This document shows, piece by piece, positions 1-10,373 of a stretch of DNA of 64,000 nucleotides. The notes beneath the pieces are model-generated. The model searched no databases. It had not been told where the DNA came from and saw only the letters and a list, made by a program, of their open reading frames with translations. The position numbers were made by a program, and so were the translations under genes. This DNA comes from Brachycybe producta (lineage: Eukaryota; Arthropoda; Diplopoda; Playtdesmida; Andrognathidae), in contig JAUPFP010000184.1 in the NCBI GenBank assembly GCA_036925085.1, positions 1 to 64,000 of the forward strand, read 5' to 3'. Within the stretch, counting starts at the first letter, position 1, and each line of letters begins with the position of its first letter.

Positions 1-79
1 AACGTTTAAGGTTTAACGTTTAAGGTTGAACGTTTAAGGTTGAACGTTTAAGGTTGAACATTTAAGGTTGAACGTTTAA

Positions 80-832
80 GGTTGAACGATTAAGGTTGAA
101 CGTTTAAGGTGGAATGTTAAAGGTTGAACGTTTAAGGTTTTACATTTAAGGTTTCACGTTTAAGGTTGAACGTTTAAGGTTGAATGTTTAAGGTTGAACG
201 TTTAAGGTTGAACGTTTAAGGTTGAACGTTTAAGGTTGAATGTTTAAGGTTGAACGTTTAAGGTTTAACGTTTAAGGTTGAACATTTAAGGTTGAATGTT
301 TAAGGTTGAACGTTTAAGGTTTAACGTTTAAGGTTGAACGTTTAAGGTTGAACGTTTAAGGTTGAACGTTTAAGGTTGAACGTTTAAGGTGGAACGTTTA
401 AGGTGGAATGTTTAAGGTGGAACGTTTAAGGGTGAACGTTTAAGGTTTAACATTTAAGGTTGAACGTTTAAGGTTGAACGTTTAAGTTTAAACGTTTAAG
501 GTTTCACGTTTAAGATTCTACTTTTAAGCTTTCACGTTTTAGATTTCACGTTTAATGTTGAACGTTTAAGGCTTCACGTTTAAGGTTTCATGTTTAAGGT
601 TTCATGTTTAAGGTTTCACGTTTAAGGTTGAATGTTTAAGGTTGAAGGTTTAAGGTTGAATGTTTAAGGTTGAACGTTTAAGGTTTCACGTTTAAGGTTT
701 CACGTTTACGGTTTCACGTTTAAGGTTTCCCGTTTAAGGTTTCATGTTTAAGGTTGAACGTTTAAGGTTTCACGTTTAAGGTTGAACGTTTATGGTTGAA
801 CCTTTAAGGTTTCACGTTTAAGGTGGAACGTT
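80..832 (+). repeat. X module, copy 1
   Basis: Variant-rich block of about 54 monomers. It opens with GAACGATTAAGG and runs through GGAATGTTAAAGG, GGTGGAACG, GTTTAAACG, GATTCTACTTTTAAGC (from 514), a run of TTTCATG and TTTCACG monomers, TTTCCCG and TATGGTTGAACC. It ends with GGTGGAACG. It has a single TTTCACG after the TTTTACATTT monomer, a trait shared with copy 3 but not with copies 2 and 4. Confidence 0.82.
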
Positions 833-989
833 TAAGGTTGAACGTTTAAGGTTGAACGTTTAAGGTTGAACGTTTAAGGTTGAACGTTTAAGGTTGAACG
901 TTTAAGGTTGAACGTTTAAGGTTGAACGTTTAAGGTTGAACGTTTAAGGTTGAACGTTTAAGGTTGAACGTTTAAGGTTGAACGTTTAA
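833..989 (+). repeat. Consensus monomer island
   Basis: About eleven consecutive consensus monomers with no visible substitution, separating the X module from the first Y module. The matching island in the second higher-order copy lies at 6502-6658. Confidence 0.8.
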
Positions 990-1213
990 GGTTGAACATT
1001 TAAGGTTGAACGTTTAAGCTTTCACGTTTAAGGTTTCACGTTTAAATTTGAACGTTTAAGGTTTTACGTTTATGGTTGAATGTTTAATGTTGAACGTTTA
1101 AGGTTGAACGTTTAATGTTGAACGTTTAAGGTTGAACGTTTAAGGTTGAATGTTTAAGGTTGAATGTTTAAGGTTGAATGTTTAATGTTGAACATTTAAG
1201 GTTAAAAATTTAA
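990..1213 (+). repeat. Y module, copy 1
   Basis: Sixteen-monomer (224-bp) block with fixed variant order. A GAACATTT monomer is followed by AAGCTTTCACG, a TTTCACG monomer, AAATTTGAACG, TTTTACGTTTATGG, several GAATG and TTTAATGTTG monomers, and finally GGTTAAAAATTTAA. The last monomer is a reliable right-hand marker. Confidence 0.87.
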
Positions 1214-1493
1214 GGTTGAACGTTTAAGGTTGAACGTTTAAGGTTGAACGTTTAAGGTTGAACGTTTAAGGTTGAACGTTTAAGGTTGAACGTTTAAGGT
1301 TGAACGTTTAAGGTTGAACGTTTAAGGTTGAACGTTTAAGGTTGAACGTTTAAGGTTGAACGTTTAAGGTTGAACGTTTAAGGTTGAACGTTTAAGGTTG
1401 AACGTTTAAGGTTGAACGTTTAAGGTTGAACGTTTAAGGTTGAACGTTTAAGGTTGAACGTTTAAGGTTGAACGTTTAAGGTTGAACGTTTAA
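1214..1493 (+). repeat. Consensus monomer island (20 units)
   Basis: Exactly 20 consecutive consensus monomers (280 bp), fully homogenised. It lies between two Y modules, so Y plus island makes a 504-bp (36-monomer) tandem unit. The equivalent island at 6883-7162 has the same length. Confidence 0.88.
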
Positions 1494-1717
1494 GGTTGAA
1501 CATTTAAGGTTGAACGTTTAAGCTTTCACGTTTAAGGTTTCACGTTTAAATTTGAACGTTTAAGGTTTTACGTTTATGGTTGAATGTTTAATGTTGAACG
1601 TTTAAGGTTGAACGTTTAATGTTGAACGTTTAAGGTTGAACGTTTAAGGTTGAATGTTTAAGGTTGAATGTTTAAGGTTGAATGTTTAATGTTGAACATT
1701 TAAGGTTAAAAATTTAA
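1494..1717 (+). repeat. Y module, copy 2
   Basis: Same 16-monomer variant order as the preceding Y module, offset exactly 504 bp. It ends with the GGTTAAAAATTTAA monomer at 1704-1717. Confidence 0.87.
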
Positions 1718-2107
1718 GGTTGAACGTTTAAGGTTGAACGTTTAAGGTTGAACGTTTAAGGTTGAACGTTTAAGGTTGAACGTTTAAGGTTGAACGTTTA
1801 AGGTTGAACGTTTAAGGTTGAACGTTTAAGGTTGAACGTTTAAGGTTGAACGTTTAAGGTTGAACGTTTAAGGTTGAACGTTTAAGGTTGAACGTTTAAG
1901 GTTGAACGTTTAAGGTTGAACGTTTAAGGTTGAACGTTTAAGGTTGAACGTTTAAGGTTGAACGTTTAAGGTTGAACGTTTAAGGTTGAACGTTTAAGGT
2001 TGAACGTTTAAGGTTGAACGTTAAGGTTGAACGTTTAAGGTTGAACGTTTAAGGTTGAACGTTTAAGGTTGAACGTTTAAGGTTGAACGTTTAAGGTTGA
2101 ACGTTTA
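1718..2107 (+). repeat. Consensus monomer island with one 1-bp deletion
   Basis: Nearly 28 consensus monomers ending where TTTACAG opens the Z module. One monomer near 2021 reads GAACGTTAAGG and lacks one T, shifting register by 1 bp. The sister island at 7387-7777 lacks this deletion, so it arose after the 5.67-kb duplication or is a sequencing error. Confidence 0.85.
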
Positions 2108-2668
2108 CAGTTGAACATTTAAGGTTGAATGTTTAAGGTTGAACGTTTAAGGTTGAACGTTTAAGGTTGAACGTATAAGGTTGAACGTTTAAGGTTGAAT
2201 GTTTAAGTTTGAACGTTTAAGGTTGAACGTTTACGGTTGAACATTTAAGGTTGAACGTATAAGGTTGAACGTTTAAGGTTGAACGTTTAAGGTTGAACGT
2301 TTAAGGTTGAACGTTTAAGGTTGAACGTTTAAGTTTGAACTTTTAAGGTTGAACATTTAAGGTTGAACGTTTAAGGTTGAACGTTTAAAGTTTCACGTTT
2401 AAGGTTTCACGTTTAATGTTGAACATTTAAGGTTTCACTTTTAAGGTTGAACGTTTAAGGTTTCACGTTTAAGGTTGAACGTTTAAGGTGGAATGTTAAA
2501 GGTTGAACGTTTAAGGTTTTACATTTAAGGGTTCACGTTTAAGGTTTCACGTTTAAGGTTGAACGTTTAAGGTTGAATGTTTAAGGTTTAACGTTTAAGG
2601 TTGAACGTTTAAGGTTGAATGTTTAAGGTTGAACGTTTAAGGTTTAACGTTTAAGGTTGAACGTTTAA
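2108..2668 (+). repeat. Z module, copy 1
   Basis: Block of about 40 monomers. It starts with CAGTTGAACATTT and continues with GTATAAGG monomers, TTTACGGTTGAACATTT, GTTTGAACTTTTAAGG, AAAGTTTCACG, TTTCACTTTTAAGG, GGAATGTTAAAGG and TTTTACATTTAAGGGTTCACG. It then passes through GGTTTAACG monomers into the next Y module. Confidence 0.82.
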
Positions 2669-2892
2669 GGTTGAACATTTAAGGTTGAACGTTTAAGCTT
2701 TCACGTTTAAGGTTTCACGTTTAAATTTGAACGTTTAAGGTTTTACGTTTATGGTTGAATGTTTAATGTTGAACGTTTAAGGTTGAACGTTTAATGTTGA
2801 ACGTTTAAGGTTGAACGTTTAAGGTTGAATGTTTAAGGTTGAATGTTTAAGGTTGAATGTTTAATGTTGAAAATTTAAGGTTAAAAATTTAA
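2669..2892 (+). repeat. Y module, copy 3
   Basis: Sixteen-monomer Y block. It differs from copies 1 and 2 by GAAAATTT in place of GAACATTT in the next-to-last monomer. That difference is also present in the equivalent block at 8330-8553, so it predates the 5.67-kb duplication. Confidence 0.86.
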
Positions 2893-3241
2893 GGTTGAAC
2901 GTTTAAGGTTGAACGTTTAAGGTTGAACGTTTAAGGTTGAACGTTTAAGGTTGAACGTTTAAGGTTGAACGTTTAAGGTTGAACGTTTAAGGTTGAACGT
3001 TTAAGGTTGAACGTTTAAGGTTGAACGTTTAAGGTTGAACGTTTAAGGTTGAACGTTTAAGGTTGAACGTTTAAGGTTGAACGTTTAAGGTTGAACGTTT
3101 AAGGTTGAACGTTTAAGGTTGAACGTTTAAGGTTGAACGTTTAAGGTTGAACGTTTAAGGTTGAACGTTTAAGGTTGAACGTTTAAGGTTGAACGTTTAA
3201 GGTTGAACGTTTAAGGTTGAACGTTTAAGGTTGAACGTTTA
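2893..3241 (+). repeat. Consensus monomer island (about 25 units)
   Basis: About 25 consecutive consensus monomers between a Y and a Z module. The sister island at 8554-8888 is shorter by exactly one monomer. Confidence 0.86.
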
Positions 3242-3830
3242 CAGTTGAACATTTAAGGTTGAATGTTTAAGGTTGAACGTTTAAGGTTGAACGTTTAAGG
3301 TTGAACGTATAAGGTTGAACGTTTAAGGTTGAACGTTTAAGTTTGAACGTTTAAGGTTGAACGTTTACGGTTGAACATTTAAGGTTGAACGTATAAGGTT
3401 GAACGTTTAAGGTTGAACGTTTAAGGTTGAACGTTTAAGGTTGAACGTTTAAGTTTGAACTTTTAAGGTTGAACATTTAAGGTTGAACGTTTAAGGTTGA
3501 ACGTTTAAAGTTTCACGTTTAAGGTTTCACGTTTAATGTTGAACATTTAAGGTTTCACTTTTAAGGTTGAACGTTTAAGGTTTCACGTTTAAGGTTGAAC
3601 GTTTAAGGTGGAATGTTAAAGGTTGAACGTTTAAGGTTTTACATTTAAGGGTTCACGTTTAAGGTTTCACGTTTAAGGTTGAACGTTTAAGGTTGAATGT
3701 TTAAGGTTTAACGTTTAAGGTTGAACGTTTAAGGTTGAATGTTTAAGGTTGATCGTTTAAGGTTTAACGTTTAAGGTTGAACGTTTAAGGTTGAACGTTT
3801 AAGGTTGAACATTTAAGGTTGAACGTTTAA
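3242..3830 (+). repeat. Z module, copy 2
   Basis: Second Z block, offset 1,134 bp (81 monomers) from the first. It keeps the order CAGTTG, GTATAAGG, TTTACGG, GTTTGAACTTTT, AAAGTTTCACG, GGAATGTTAAAGG, GGGTTCACG. A private GATCG monomer near 3752 is also present in the matching block near 9399. Confidence 0.82.
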
Positions 3831-4505
3831 GGTTGAACGATTAAGGTTGAACGTTTAAGGTGGAATGTTAAAGGTTGAACGTTTAAGGTTTTACATTTAA
3901 GGTTTCACGTTTAAGGTTTCACGTTTAAGGTTGAACGTTTAAGGTTGAATGTTTAAGGTTGAACGTTTAAGGTTTAACGTTTAAGGTTGAACGTTTAAGG
4001 TTGAATGTTTAAGGTTGAACGTTTAAGGTTTAATGTTTAAGGTTGAACGTTTAAGGTTGAACGTTTAAGGTTGAACGTTTAAGGTTGAACGTTTAAGGTG
4101 GAACGTTTAAGGTGGAATGTTTAAGGTGGAACGTTTAAGGGTGAACGTTTAAGGTTTAACATTTAAGGTTGAACGTTTAAGGTTGAACGTTTAAGTTTAA
4201 ACGTTTAAGGTTTCACGTTTAAGATTCTACTTTTAAGCTTTCACGTTTAAGATTTCACGTTTAATGTTGAACGTTTAAGGCTTCACGTTTAAGGTTTCAT
4301 GTTTAAGGTTTCATGTTTAAGGTTTCACGTTTAAGGTTGAATGTTTAAGGTTGAAGGTTTAAGGTTGAATGTTTAAGGTTGAACGTTTAAGGTTTCACGT
4401 TTAAGGTTTCACGTTTACGGTTTCACGTTTAAGGTTTCCCGTTTAAGGTTTCATGTTTAAGGTTGAACGTTTAAGGTTTCACGTTTAAGGTTGAACGTTT
4501 ATGGT
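3831..4505 (+). repeat. X module, copy 2
   Basis: X block with GATTCTAC at 4223. It differs from copy 1 by two successive TTTCACG monomers after TTTTACATTT and by AAGATTTCACG where copy 1 has TTAGATTTCACG. It lacks the terminal GAACC and GGTGG monomers and runs directly into a consensus island. Confidence 0.82.
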
Positions 4506-4830
4506 TGAACGTTTAAGGTTGAACGTTTAAGGTTGAACGTTTAAGGTTGAACGTTTAAGGTTGAACGTTTAAGGTTGAACGTTTAAGGTTGAACGTTTAA
4601 GGTTGAACGTTTAAGGTTGAACGTTTAAGGTTGAACGTTTAAGGTTGAACGTTTAAGGTTGAACGTTTAAGGTTGAACGTTTAAGGTTGAACGTTTAAGG
4701 TTGAACGTTTAAGGTTGAACGTTTAAGGTTGAACGTTTAAGGTTGAACGTTTAAGGTTGAACGTTTAAGGTTGAACGTTTAAGGTTGAACGTTTAAGGTT
4801 GAACGTTTAAGGTTGAACGTTTAAGGTTGA
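4506..4830 (+). repeat. Consensus monomer island (about 23 units)
   Basis: Uninterrupted consensus monomers following the truncated X module. There is no counterpart at the end of copy B. Confidence 0.85.
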
Positions 4831-5159
4831 ATGTTTAAGGTTGAATGTTTAAGGTTGAACGTTTAATGTTGAACGTTTAAGGTTGAACGTTTAAGGTTGA
4901 ATGTTTAAGGTTGAATGTTTAAGGTTGAATGTTTAATGTTGAAAATTTAAGGTTAAAAATTTAAGGTTGAATGTTTAAGGTTGAACGTTTAAGGTTGAAC
5001 GTGTAAGGTTGAATGTTTAAGGTTGAACGTTTAAGGTTGAACGTTTAAGGTTGAACGTTTAAGGTTGAACGTTTAAGGTTGAACGTTTAAGGTTGAACGT
5101 TTAAGGTTGAACGTTTAAGGTTGAACGTTTAAGGTTGAACGTTTAAGGTTGAACGTTTA
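4831..5159 (+). repeat. Partial Y module plus short island
   Basis: Only the right half of a Y module is present. GAATG and TTTAATGTTG monomers end in GAAAATTTAAGG and GGTTAAAAATTTAA at about 4975. A few GAATG and GTGTAAGG variants and about nine consensus monomers follow. The missing AGCTTTCAC half suggests an exchange breakpoint near 4830. Confidence 0.75.
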
Positions 5160-5748
5160 CAGTTGAACATTTAAGGTTGAATGTTTAAGGTTGAACGTTT
5201 AAGGTTGAACGTTTAAGGTTGAACGTATAAGGTTGAACGTTTAAGGTTGAACGTTTAAGTTTGAACGTTTAAGGTTGAACGTTTACGGTTGAACATTTAA
5301 GGTTGAACGTATAAGGTTGAACGTTTAAGGTTGAACGTTTAAGGTTGAACGTTTAAGGTTGAACGTTTAAGTTTGAACTTTTAAGGTTGAACATTTAAGG
5401 TTGAACGTTTAAGGTTGAACGTTTAAAGTTTCACGTTTAAGGTTTCACGTTTAATGATGAACATTTAAGGTTTCACTTTTAAGGTTGAACGTTTAAGGTT
5501 TCACGTTTAAGGTTGAACGTTTAAGGTGGAATGTTAAAGGTTGAACGTTTAAGGTTTTACATTTAAGGGTTCACGTTTAAGGTTTCACGTTTAAGGTTGA
5601 ACGTTTAAGGTTGAATGTTTAAGGTTTAACGTTTAAGGTTGAACGTTTAAGGTTGAATGTTTAAGGTTGAACGTTTAAGGTTTAACGTTTAAGGTTGAAC
5701 GTTTAAGGTTGAACGTTTAAGGTTGAACATTTAAGGTTGAACGTTTAA
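5160..5748 (+). repeat. Z module, copy 3
   Basis: Third Z block, offset 1,918 bp (137 monomers) from copy 2. Variant order matches copies 1 and 2, with a private TTTAATGATGAAC monomer near 5455. Confidence 0.82.
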
Positions 5749-6501
5749 GGTTGAACGATTAAGGTTGAACGTTTAAGGTGGAATGTTAAAGGTTGAACGT
5801 TTAAGGTTTTACATTTAAGGTTTCACGTTTAAGGTTGAACGTTTAAGGTTGAATGTTTAAGGTTGAACGTTTAAGGTTGAACGTTTAAGGTTGAACGTTT
5901 AAGGTTGAATGTTTAAGGTTGAACGTTTAAGGTTTAACGTTTAAGGTTGAACATTTAAGGTTGAATGTTTAAGGTTGAACGTTTAAGGTTTAACGTTTAA
6001 GGTTGAACGTTTAAGGTTGAACGTTTAAGGTTGAACGTTTAAGGTTGAACGTTTAAGGTGGAACGTTTAAGGTGGAATGTTTAAGGTGGAACGTTTAAGG
6101 GTGAACGTTTAAGGTTTAACATTTAAGGTTGAACGTTTAAGGTTGAACGTTTAAGTTTAAACGTTTAAGGTTTCACGTTTAAGATTCTACTTTTAAGCTT
6201 TCACGTTTTAGATTTCACGTTTAATGTTGAACGTTTAAGGCTTCACGTTTAAGGTTTCATGTTTAAGGTTTCATGTTTAAGGTTTCACGTTTAAGGTTGA
6301 ATGTTTAAGGTTGAAGGTTTAAGGTTGAATGTTTAAGGTTGAACGTTTAAGGTTTCACGTTTAAGGTTTCACGTTTACGGTTTCACGTTTAAGGTTTCCC
6401 GTTTAAGGTTTCATGTTTAAGGTTGAACGTTTAAGGTTTCACGTTTAAGGTTGAACGTTTATGGTTGAACCTTTAAGGTTTCACGTTTAAGGTGGAACGT
6501 T
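5749..6501 (+). repeat. X module, copy 3
   Basis: X block that begins the second higher-order copy, with GATTCTAC at 6183. It shares the single TTTCACG and the TTAGATTTCACG trait with copy 1 and retains the terminal GAACC and GGTGGAACG monomers. Confidence 0.83.
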
Positions 6502-6658
6502 TAAGGTTGAACGTTTAAGGTTGAACGTTTAAGGTTGAACGTTTAAGGTTGAACGTTTAAGGTTGAACGTTTAAGGTTGAACGTTTAAGGTTGAACGTTT
6601 AAGGTTGAACGTTTAAGGTTGAACGTTTAAGGTTGAACGTTTAAGGTTGAACGTTTAA
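6502..6658 (+). repeat. Consensus monomer island
   Basis: About eleven consensus monomers, the counterpart of the island at 833-989 at an offset of 5,669 bp. Confidence 0.8.
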
Positions 6659-6882
6659 GGTTGAACATTTAAGGTTGAACGTTTAAGCTTTCACGTTTAA
6701 GGTTTCACGTTTAAATTTGAACGTTTAAGGTTTTACGTTTATGGTTGAATGTTTAATGTTGAACGTTTAAGGTTGAACGTTTAATGTTGAACGTTTAAGG
6801 TTGAACGTTTAAGGTTGAATGTTTAAGGTTGAATGTTTAAGGTTGAATGTTTAATGTTGAACATTTAAGGTTAAAAATTTAA
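6659..6882 (+). repeat. Y module, copy 4
   Basis: Sixteen-monomer Y block with AGCTTTCAC at 6686 and the closing GGTTAAAAATTTAA monomer. It is the counterpart of the block at 990-1213. Confidence 0.86.
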
Positions 6883-7162
6883 GGTTGAACGTTTAAGGTT
6901 GAACGTTTAAGGTTGAACGTTTAAGGTTGAACGTTTAAGGTTGAACGTTTAAGGTTGAACGTTTAAGGTTGAACGTTTAAGGTTGAACGTTTAAGGTTGA
7001 ACGTTTAAGGTTGAACGTTTAAGGTTGAACGTTTAAGGTTGAACGTTTAAGGTTGAACGTTTAAGGTTGAACGTTTAAGGTTGAACGTTTAAGGTTGAAC
7101 GTTTAAGGTTGAACGTTTAAGGTTGAACGTTTAAGGTTGAACGTTTAAGGTTGAACGTTTAA
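6883..7162 (+). repeat. Consensus monomer island (20 units)
   Basis: Exactly 20 consensus monomers, identical in length to the island at 1214-1493. Confidence 0.87.
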
Positions 7163-7386
7163 GGTTGAACATTTAAGGTTGAACGTTTAAGCTTTCACGT
7201 TTAAGGTTTCACGTTTAAATTTGAACGTTTAAGGTTTTACGTTTATGGTTGAATGTTTAATGTTGAACGTTTAAGGTTGAACGTTTAATGTTGAACGTTT
7301 AAGGTTGAACGTTTAAGGTTGAATGTTTAAGGTTGAATGTTTAAGGTTGAATGTTTAATGTTGAACATTTAAGGTTAAAAATTTAA
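7163..7386 (+). repeat. Y module, copy 5
   Basis: Sixteen-monomer Y block offset 504 bp from the preceding one. It is the counterpart of the block at 1494-1717. Confidence 0.86.
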
Positions 7387-7777
7387 GGTTGAACGTTTAA
7401 GGTTGAACGTTTAAGGTTGAACGTTTAAGGTTGAACGTTTAAGGTTGAACGTTTAAGGTTGAACGTTTAAGGTTGAACGTTTAAGGTTGAACGTTTAAGG
7501 TTGAACGTTTAAGGTTGAACGTTTAAGGTTGAACGTTTAAGGTTGAACGTTTAAGGTTGAACGTTTAAGGTTGAACGTTTAAGGTTGAACGTTTAAGGTT
7601 GAACGTTTAAGGTTGAACGTTTAAGGTTGAACGTTTAAGGTTGAACGTTTAAGGTTGAACGTTTAAGGTTGAACGTTTAAGGTTGAACGTTTAAGGTTGA
7701 ACGTTTAAGGTTGAACGTTTAAGGTTGAACGTTTAAGGTTGAACGTTTAAGGTTGAACGTTTAAGGTTGAACGTTTA
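7387..7777 (+). repeat. Longest pure consensus run (about 28 units)
   Basis: The longest stretch of perfect monomers seen in the window: 27 exact copies plus a 28th that differs only in its last base, where TTTACAG starts the next Z module. It is a good reference for the consensus and the part of the array most likely to be mis-counted in assembly. Confidence 0.87.
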
Positions 7778-8329
7778 CAGTTGAACATTTAAGGTTGAAT
7801 GTTTAAGGTTGAACGTTTAAGGTTGAACGTTTAAGGTTGAACGTATAAGGTTGAACGTTTAAGGTTGAATGTTTAAGTTTGAACGTTTAAGGTTGAACGT
7901 TTACGGTTGAACATTTAAGGTTGAACGTATAAGGTTGAACGTTTAAGGTTGAACGTTTAAGGTTGAACGTTTAAGGTTGAACGTTTAAGGTTGAACGTTT
8001 AAGTTTGAACTTTTAAGGTTGAACATTTAAGGTTGAACGTTTAAGGTTGAACGTTTAAAGTTTCACGTTTAAGGTTTCACGTTTAATGTTGAACATTTAA
8101 GGTTTCACTTTTAAGGTTGAACGTTTAAGGTTTCACGTTTAAGGTTGAACGTTTAAGGTGGAATGTTAAAGGTTGAACGTTTAAGGTTTTACATTTAAGG
8201 GTTCACGTTTAAGGTTTCACTGAACGTTTAAGGTTGAATGTTTAAGGTTTAACGTTTAAGGTTGAACGTTTAAGGTTGAATGTTTAAGGTTGAACGTTTA
8301 AGGTTTAACGTTTAAGGTTGAACGTTTAA
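7778..8329 (+). repeat. Z module, copy 4, with 9-bp deletion
   Basis: Counterpart of the Z block at 2108-2668. At 8220/8221 the sequence passes from TTTCAC directly to TGAACG and lacks 9 bp relative to that sister block. The monomer register breaks here with no compensating change nearby, so this is not an in-register exchange. Confidence 0.83.
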
Positions 8330-8553
8330 GGTTGAACATTTAAGGTTGAACGTTTAAGCTTTCACGTTTAAGGTTTCACGTTTAAATTTGAACGTTTAAG
8401 GTTTTACGTTTATGGTTGAATGTTTAATGTTGAACGTTTAAGGTTGAACGTTTAATGTTGAACGTTTAAGGTTGAACGTTTAAGGTTGAATGTTTAAGGT
8501 TGAATGTTTAAGGTTGAATGTTTAATGTTGAAAATTTAAGGTTAAAAATTTAA
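8330..8553 (+). repeat. Y module, copy 6
   Basis: Sixteen-monomer Y block with the GAAAATTT penultimate monomer, as in the block at 2669-2892. Confidence 0.86.
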
Positions 8554-8888
8554 GGTTGAACGTTTAAGGTTGAACGTTTAAGGTTGAACGTTTAAGGTTG
8601 AACGTTTAAGGTTGAACGTTTAAGGTTGAACGTTTAAGGTTGAACGTTTAAGGTTGAACGTTTAAGGTTGAACGTTTAAGGTTGAACGTTTAAGGTTGAA
8701 CGTTTAAGGTTGAACGTTTAAGGTTGAACGTTTAAGGTTGAACGTTTAAGGTTGAACGTTTAAGGTTGAACGTTTAAGGTTGAACGTTTAAGGTTGAACG
8801 TTTAAGGTTGAACGTTTAAGGTTGAACGTTTAAGGTTGAACGTTTAAGGTTGAACGTTTAAGGTTGAACGTTTAAGGTTGAACGTTTA
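8554..8888 (+). repeat. Consensus monomer island (about 24 units)
   Basis: Consensus run one monomer shorter than its sister at 2893-3241. Confidence 0.85.
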
Positions 8889-9478
8889 CAGTTGAACATT
8901 TAAGGTTGAATGTTTAAGGTTGAACGTTTAAGGTTGAACGTTTAAGGTTGAACGTATAAGGTTGAACGTTTAAGGTTGAACGTTTAAGTTTGAACGTTTA
9001 AGGTTGAACGTTTACGGTTGAACATTTAAGGTTGAACGTATAAGGTTGAACGTTTAAGGTTGAACGTTTAAGGTTGAACGTTTAAGGTTGAACGTTTAAG
9101 TTTGAACTTTTAAGGTTGAACATTTAAGGTTGAACGTTTAAGGTTGAACGTTTAAAGTTTCACGTTTAAGGTTTCACGTTTAATGTTGAACATTTAAGGT
9201 TTCACTTTTAAGGTTGAACGTTTAAGGTTTCACGTTTAAGGTTGAACGTTTAAGGTGGAATGTTAAAGGTTGAACGTTTAAGGTTTTACATTTAAGGGTT
9301 CACGTTTAAGGTTTCACGTTTAAGGTTGAACGTTTAAGGTTGAATGTTTAAGGTTTAACGTTTAAGGTTGAACGTTTAAGGTTGAATGTTTAAGGTTGAT
9401 CGTTTAAGGTTTAACGTTTAAGGTTGAACGTTTAAGGTTGAACGTTTAAGGTTGAACATTTAAGGTTGAACGTTTAAG
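8889..9478 (+). repeat. Z module, copy 5
   Basis: Counterpart of the Z block at 3242-3830, including the shared GATCG monomer near 9399. Confidence 0.82.
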
Positions 9479-10178
9479 GTTGAACGATTAAGGTTGAACG
9501 TTTAAGGTGGAATGTTAAAGGTTGAACGTTTAAGGTTTTACATTTAAGGTTTCACGTTTAAGGTTTCACGTTTAAGGTTGAACGTTTAAGGTTGAATGTT
9601 TAAGGTTGAACGTTTAAGGTTTAACGTTTAAGGTTGAACGTTTAAGGTTGAATGTTTAAGGTTGAACGTTTAAGGTTTAATGTTTAAGGTTGAACGTTTA
9701 AGGTTGAACGTTTAAGGTTGAACGTTTAAGGTTGAACGTTTAAGGTGGAACGTTTAAGGTGGAATGTTTAAGGTGGAACGTTTAAGGGTGAACGTTTAAG
9801 GTTTAACATTTAAGGTTGAACGTTTAAGGTTGAACGTTTAAGTTTAAACGTTTAAGGTTTCACGTTTAAGATTCTACTTTTAAGCTTTCACGTTTAAGAT
9901 TTCACGTTTAATGTTGAACGTTTAAGGCTTCACGTTTAAGGTTTCATGTTTAAGGTTTCATGTTTAAGGTTTCACGTTTAAGGTTGAATGTTTAAGGTTG
10001 AAGGTTTAAGGTTGAATGTTTAAGGTTGAACGTTTAAGGTTTCACGTTTAAGGTTTCACGTTTACGGTTTCACGTTTAAGGTTTCCCGTTTAAGGTTTCA
10101 TGTTTAAGGTTGAACGTTTAAGGTTTCACGTTTAAGGTTGAACGTTTATGGTTGAACCTTTAAGGTTTCACGTTTAAG
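9479..10178 (+). repeat. X module, copy 4
   Basis: X block with GATTCTAC at 9870. It carries the doubled TTTCACG and AAGATTTCACG traits of copy 2 but retains the GAACC monomer that copy 2 lost. It joins a Z-type series at about 10,188. Confidence 0.82.
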
Positions 10179-10373
10179 GTTGAACGTTTACAGTTGAACA
10201 TTTAAGGTTGAATGTTTAAGGTTGAACGTTTAAGGTTGAACGTTTAAGGTTGAACGTATAAGGTTGAACGTTTAAGGTTGAACGTTTAAGTTTGAACGTT
10301 TAAGGTTGAACGTTTATGGTTGAACATTTAAGGTTGAATGTTTAAGGTTGAATGTTTAAGGTTGAACGTTTAA
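10179..10373 (+). repeat. Truncated Z module at rearrangement junction
   Basis: Starts with CAGTTGAACATTT near 10,190 and keeps only the first dozen or so Z monomers (GTATAAGG, GTTTGAACG, TTTATGG, GAATG). It then passes directly into a Y module. It marks the point where the 5.67-kb order ends. Confidence 0.78.

Larger units (their letters stand above)
1..5669 (+). repeat. 5.67-kb higher-order repeat, copy A
   Basis: First copy of a 405-monomer higher-order unit. Module order is X1, consensus island, Y1, island, Y2, island, Z1, Y3, island, Z2, X2, island, partial Y, Z3. Bases 1 onward match bases 5670 onward. Landmarks at 514 (GATTCTAC), 1017 and 1521 (AGCTTTCAC) recur exactly 5,669 bp later. 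The offset is one short of 405 x 14 because copy A carries a 1-bp deletion near 2021. The true left boundary of the unit may lie outside the window, since any cyclic start is possible. Confidence 0.88.
5670..10178 (+). repeat. 5.67-kb higher-order repeat, copy B (incomplete)
   Basis: Second copy of the higher-order unit. It is faithful from X3 through X4 and then leaves the copy A order at about 10,180. Copy A continues from X2 into a consensus island and a partial Y, whereas copy B joins X4 straight to a Z-type monomer series (TACAGTTGAAC). Offsets to copy A fall from 5,669 to 5,661 after a 9-bp deletion near 8220, which also absorbs the 1-bp deletion of copy A. They fall to 5,647 after loss of one monomer in the island at 8554-8888. 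Variant order is otherwise preserved, showing a recent duplication. Confidence 0.86.
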
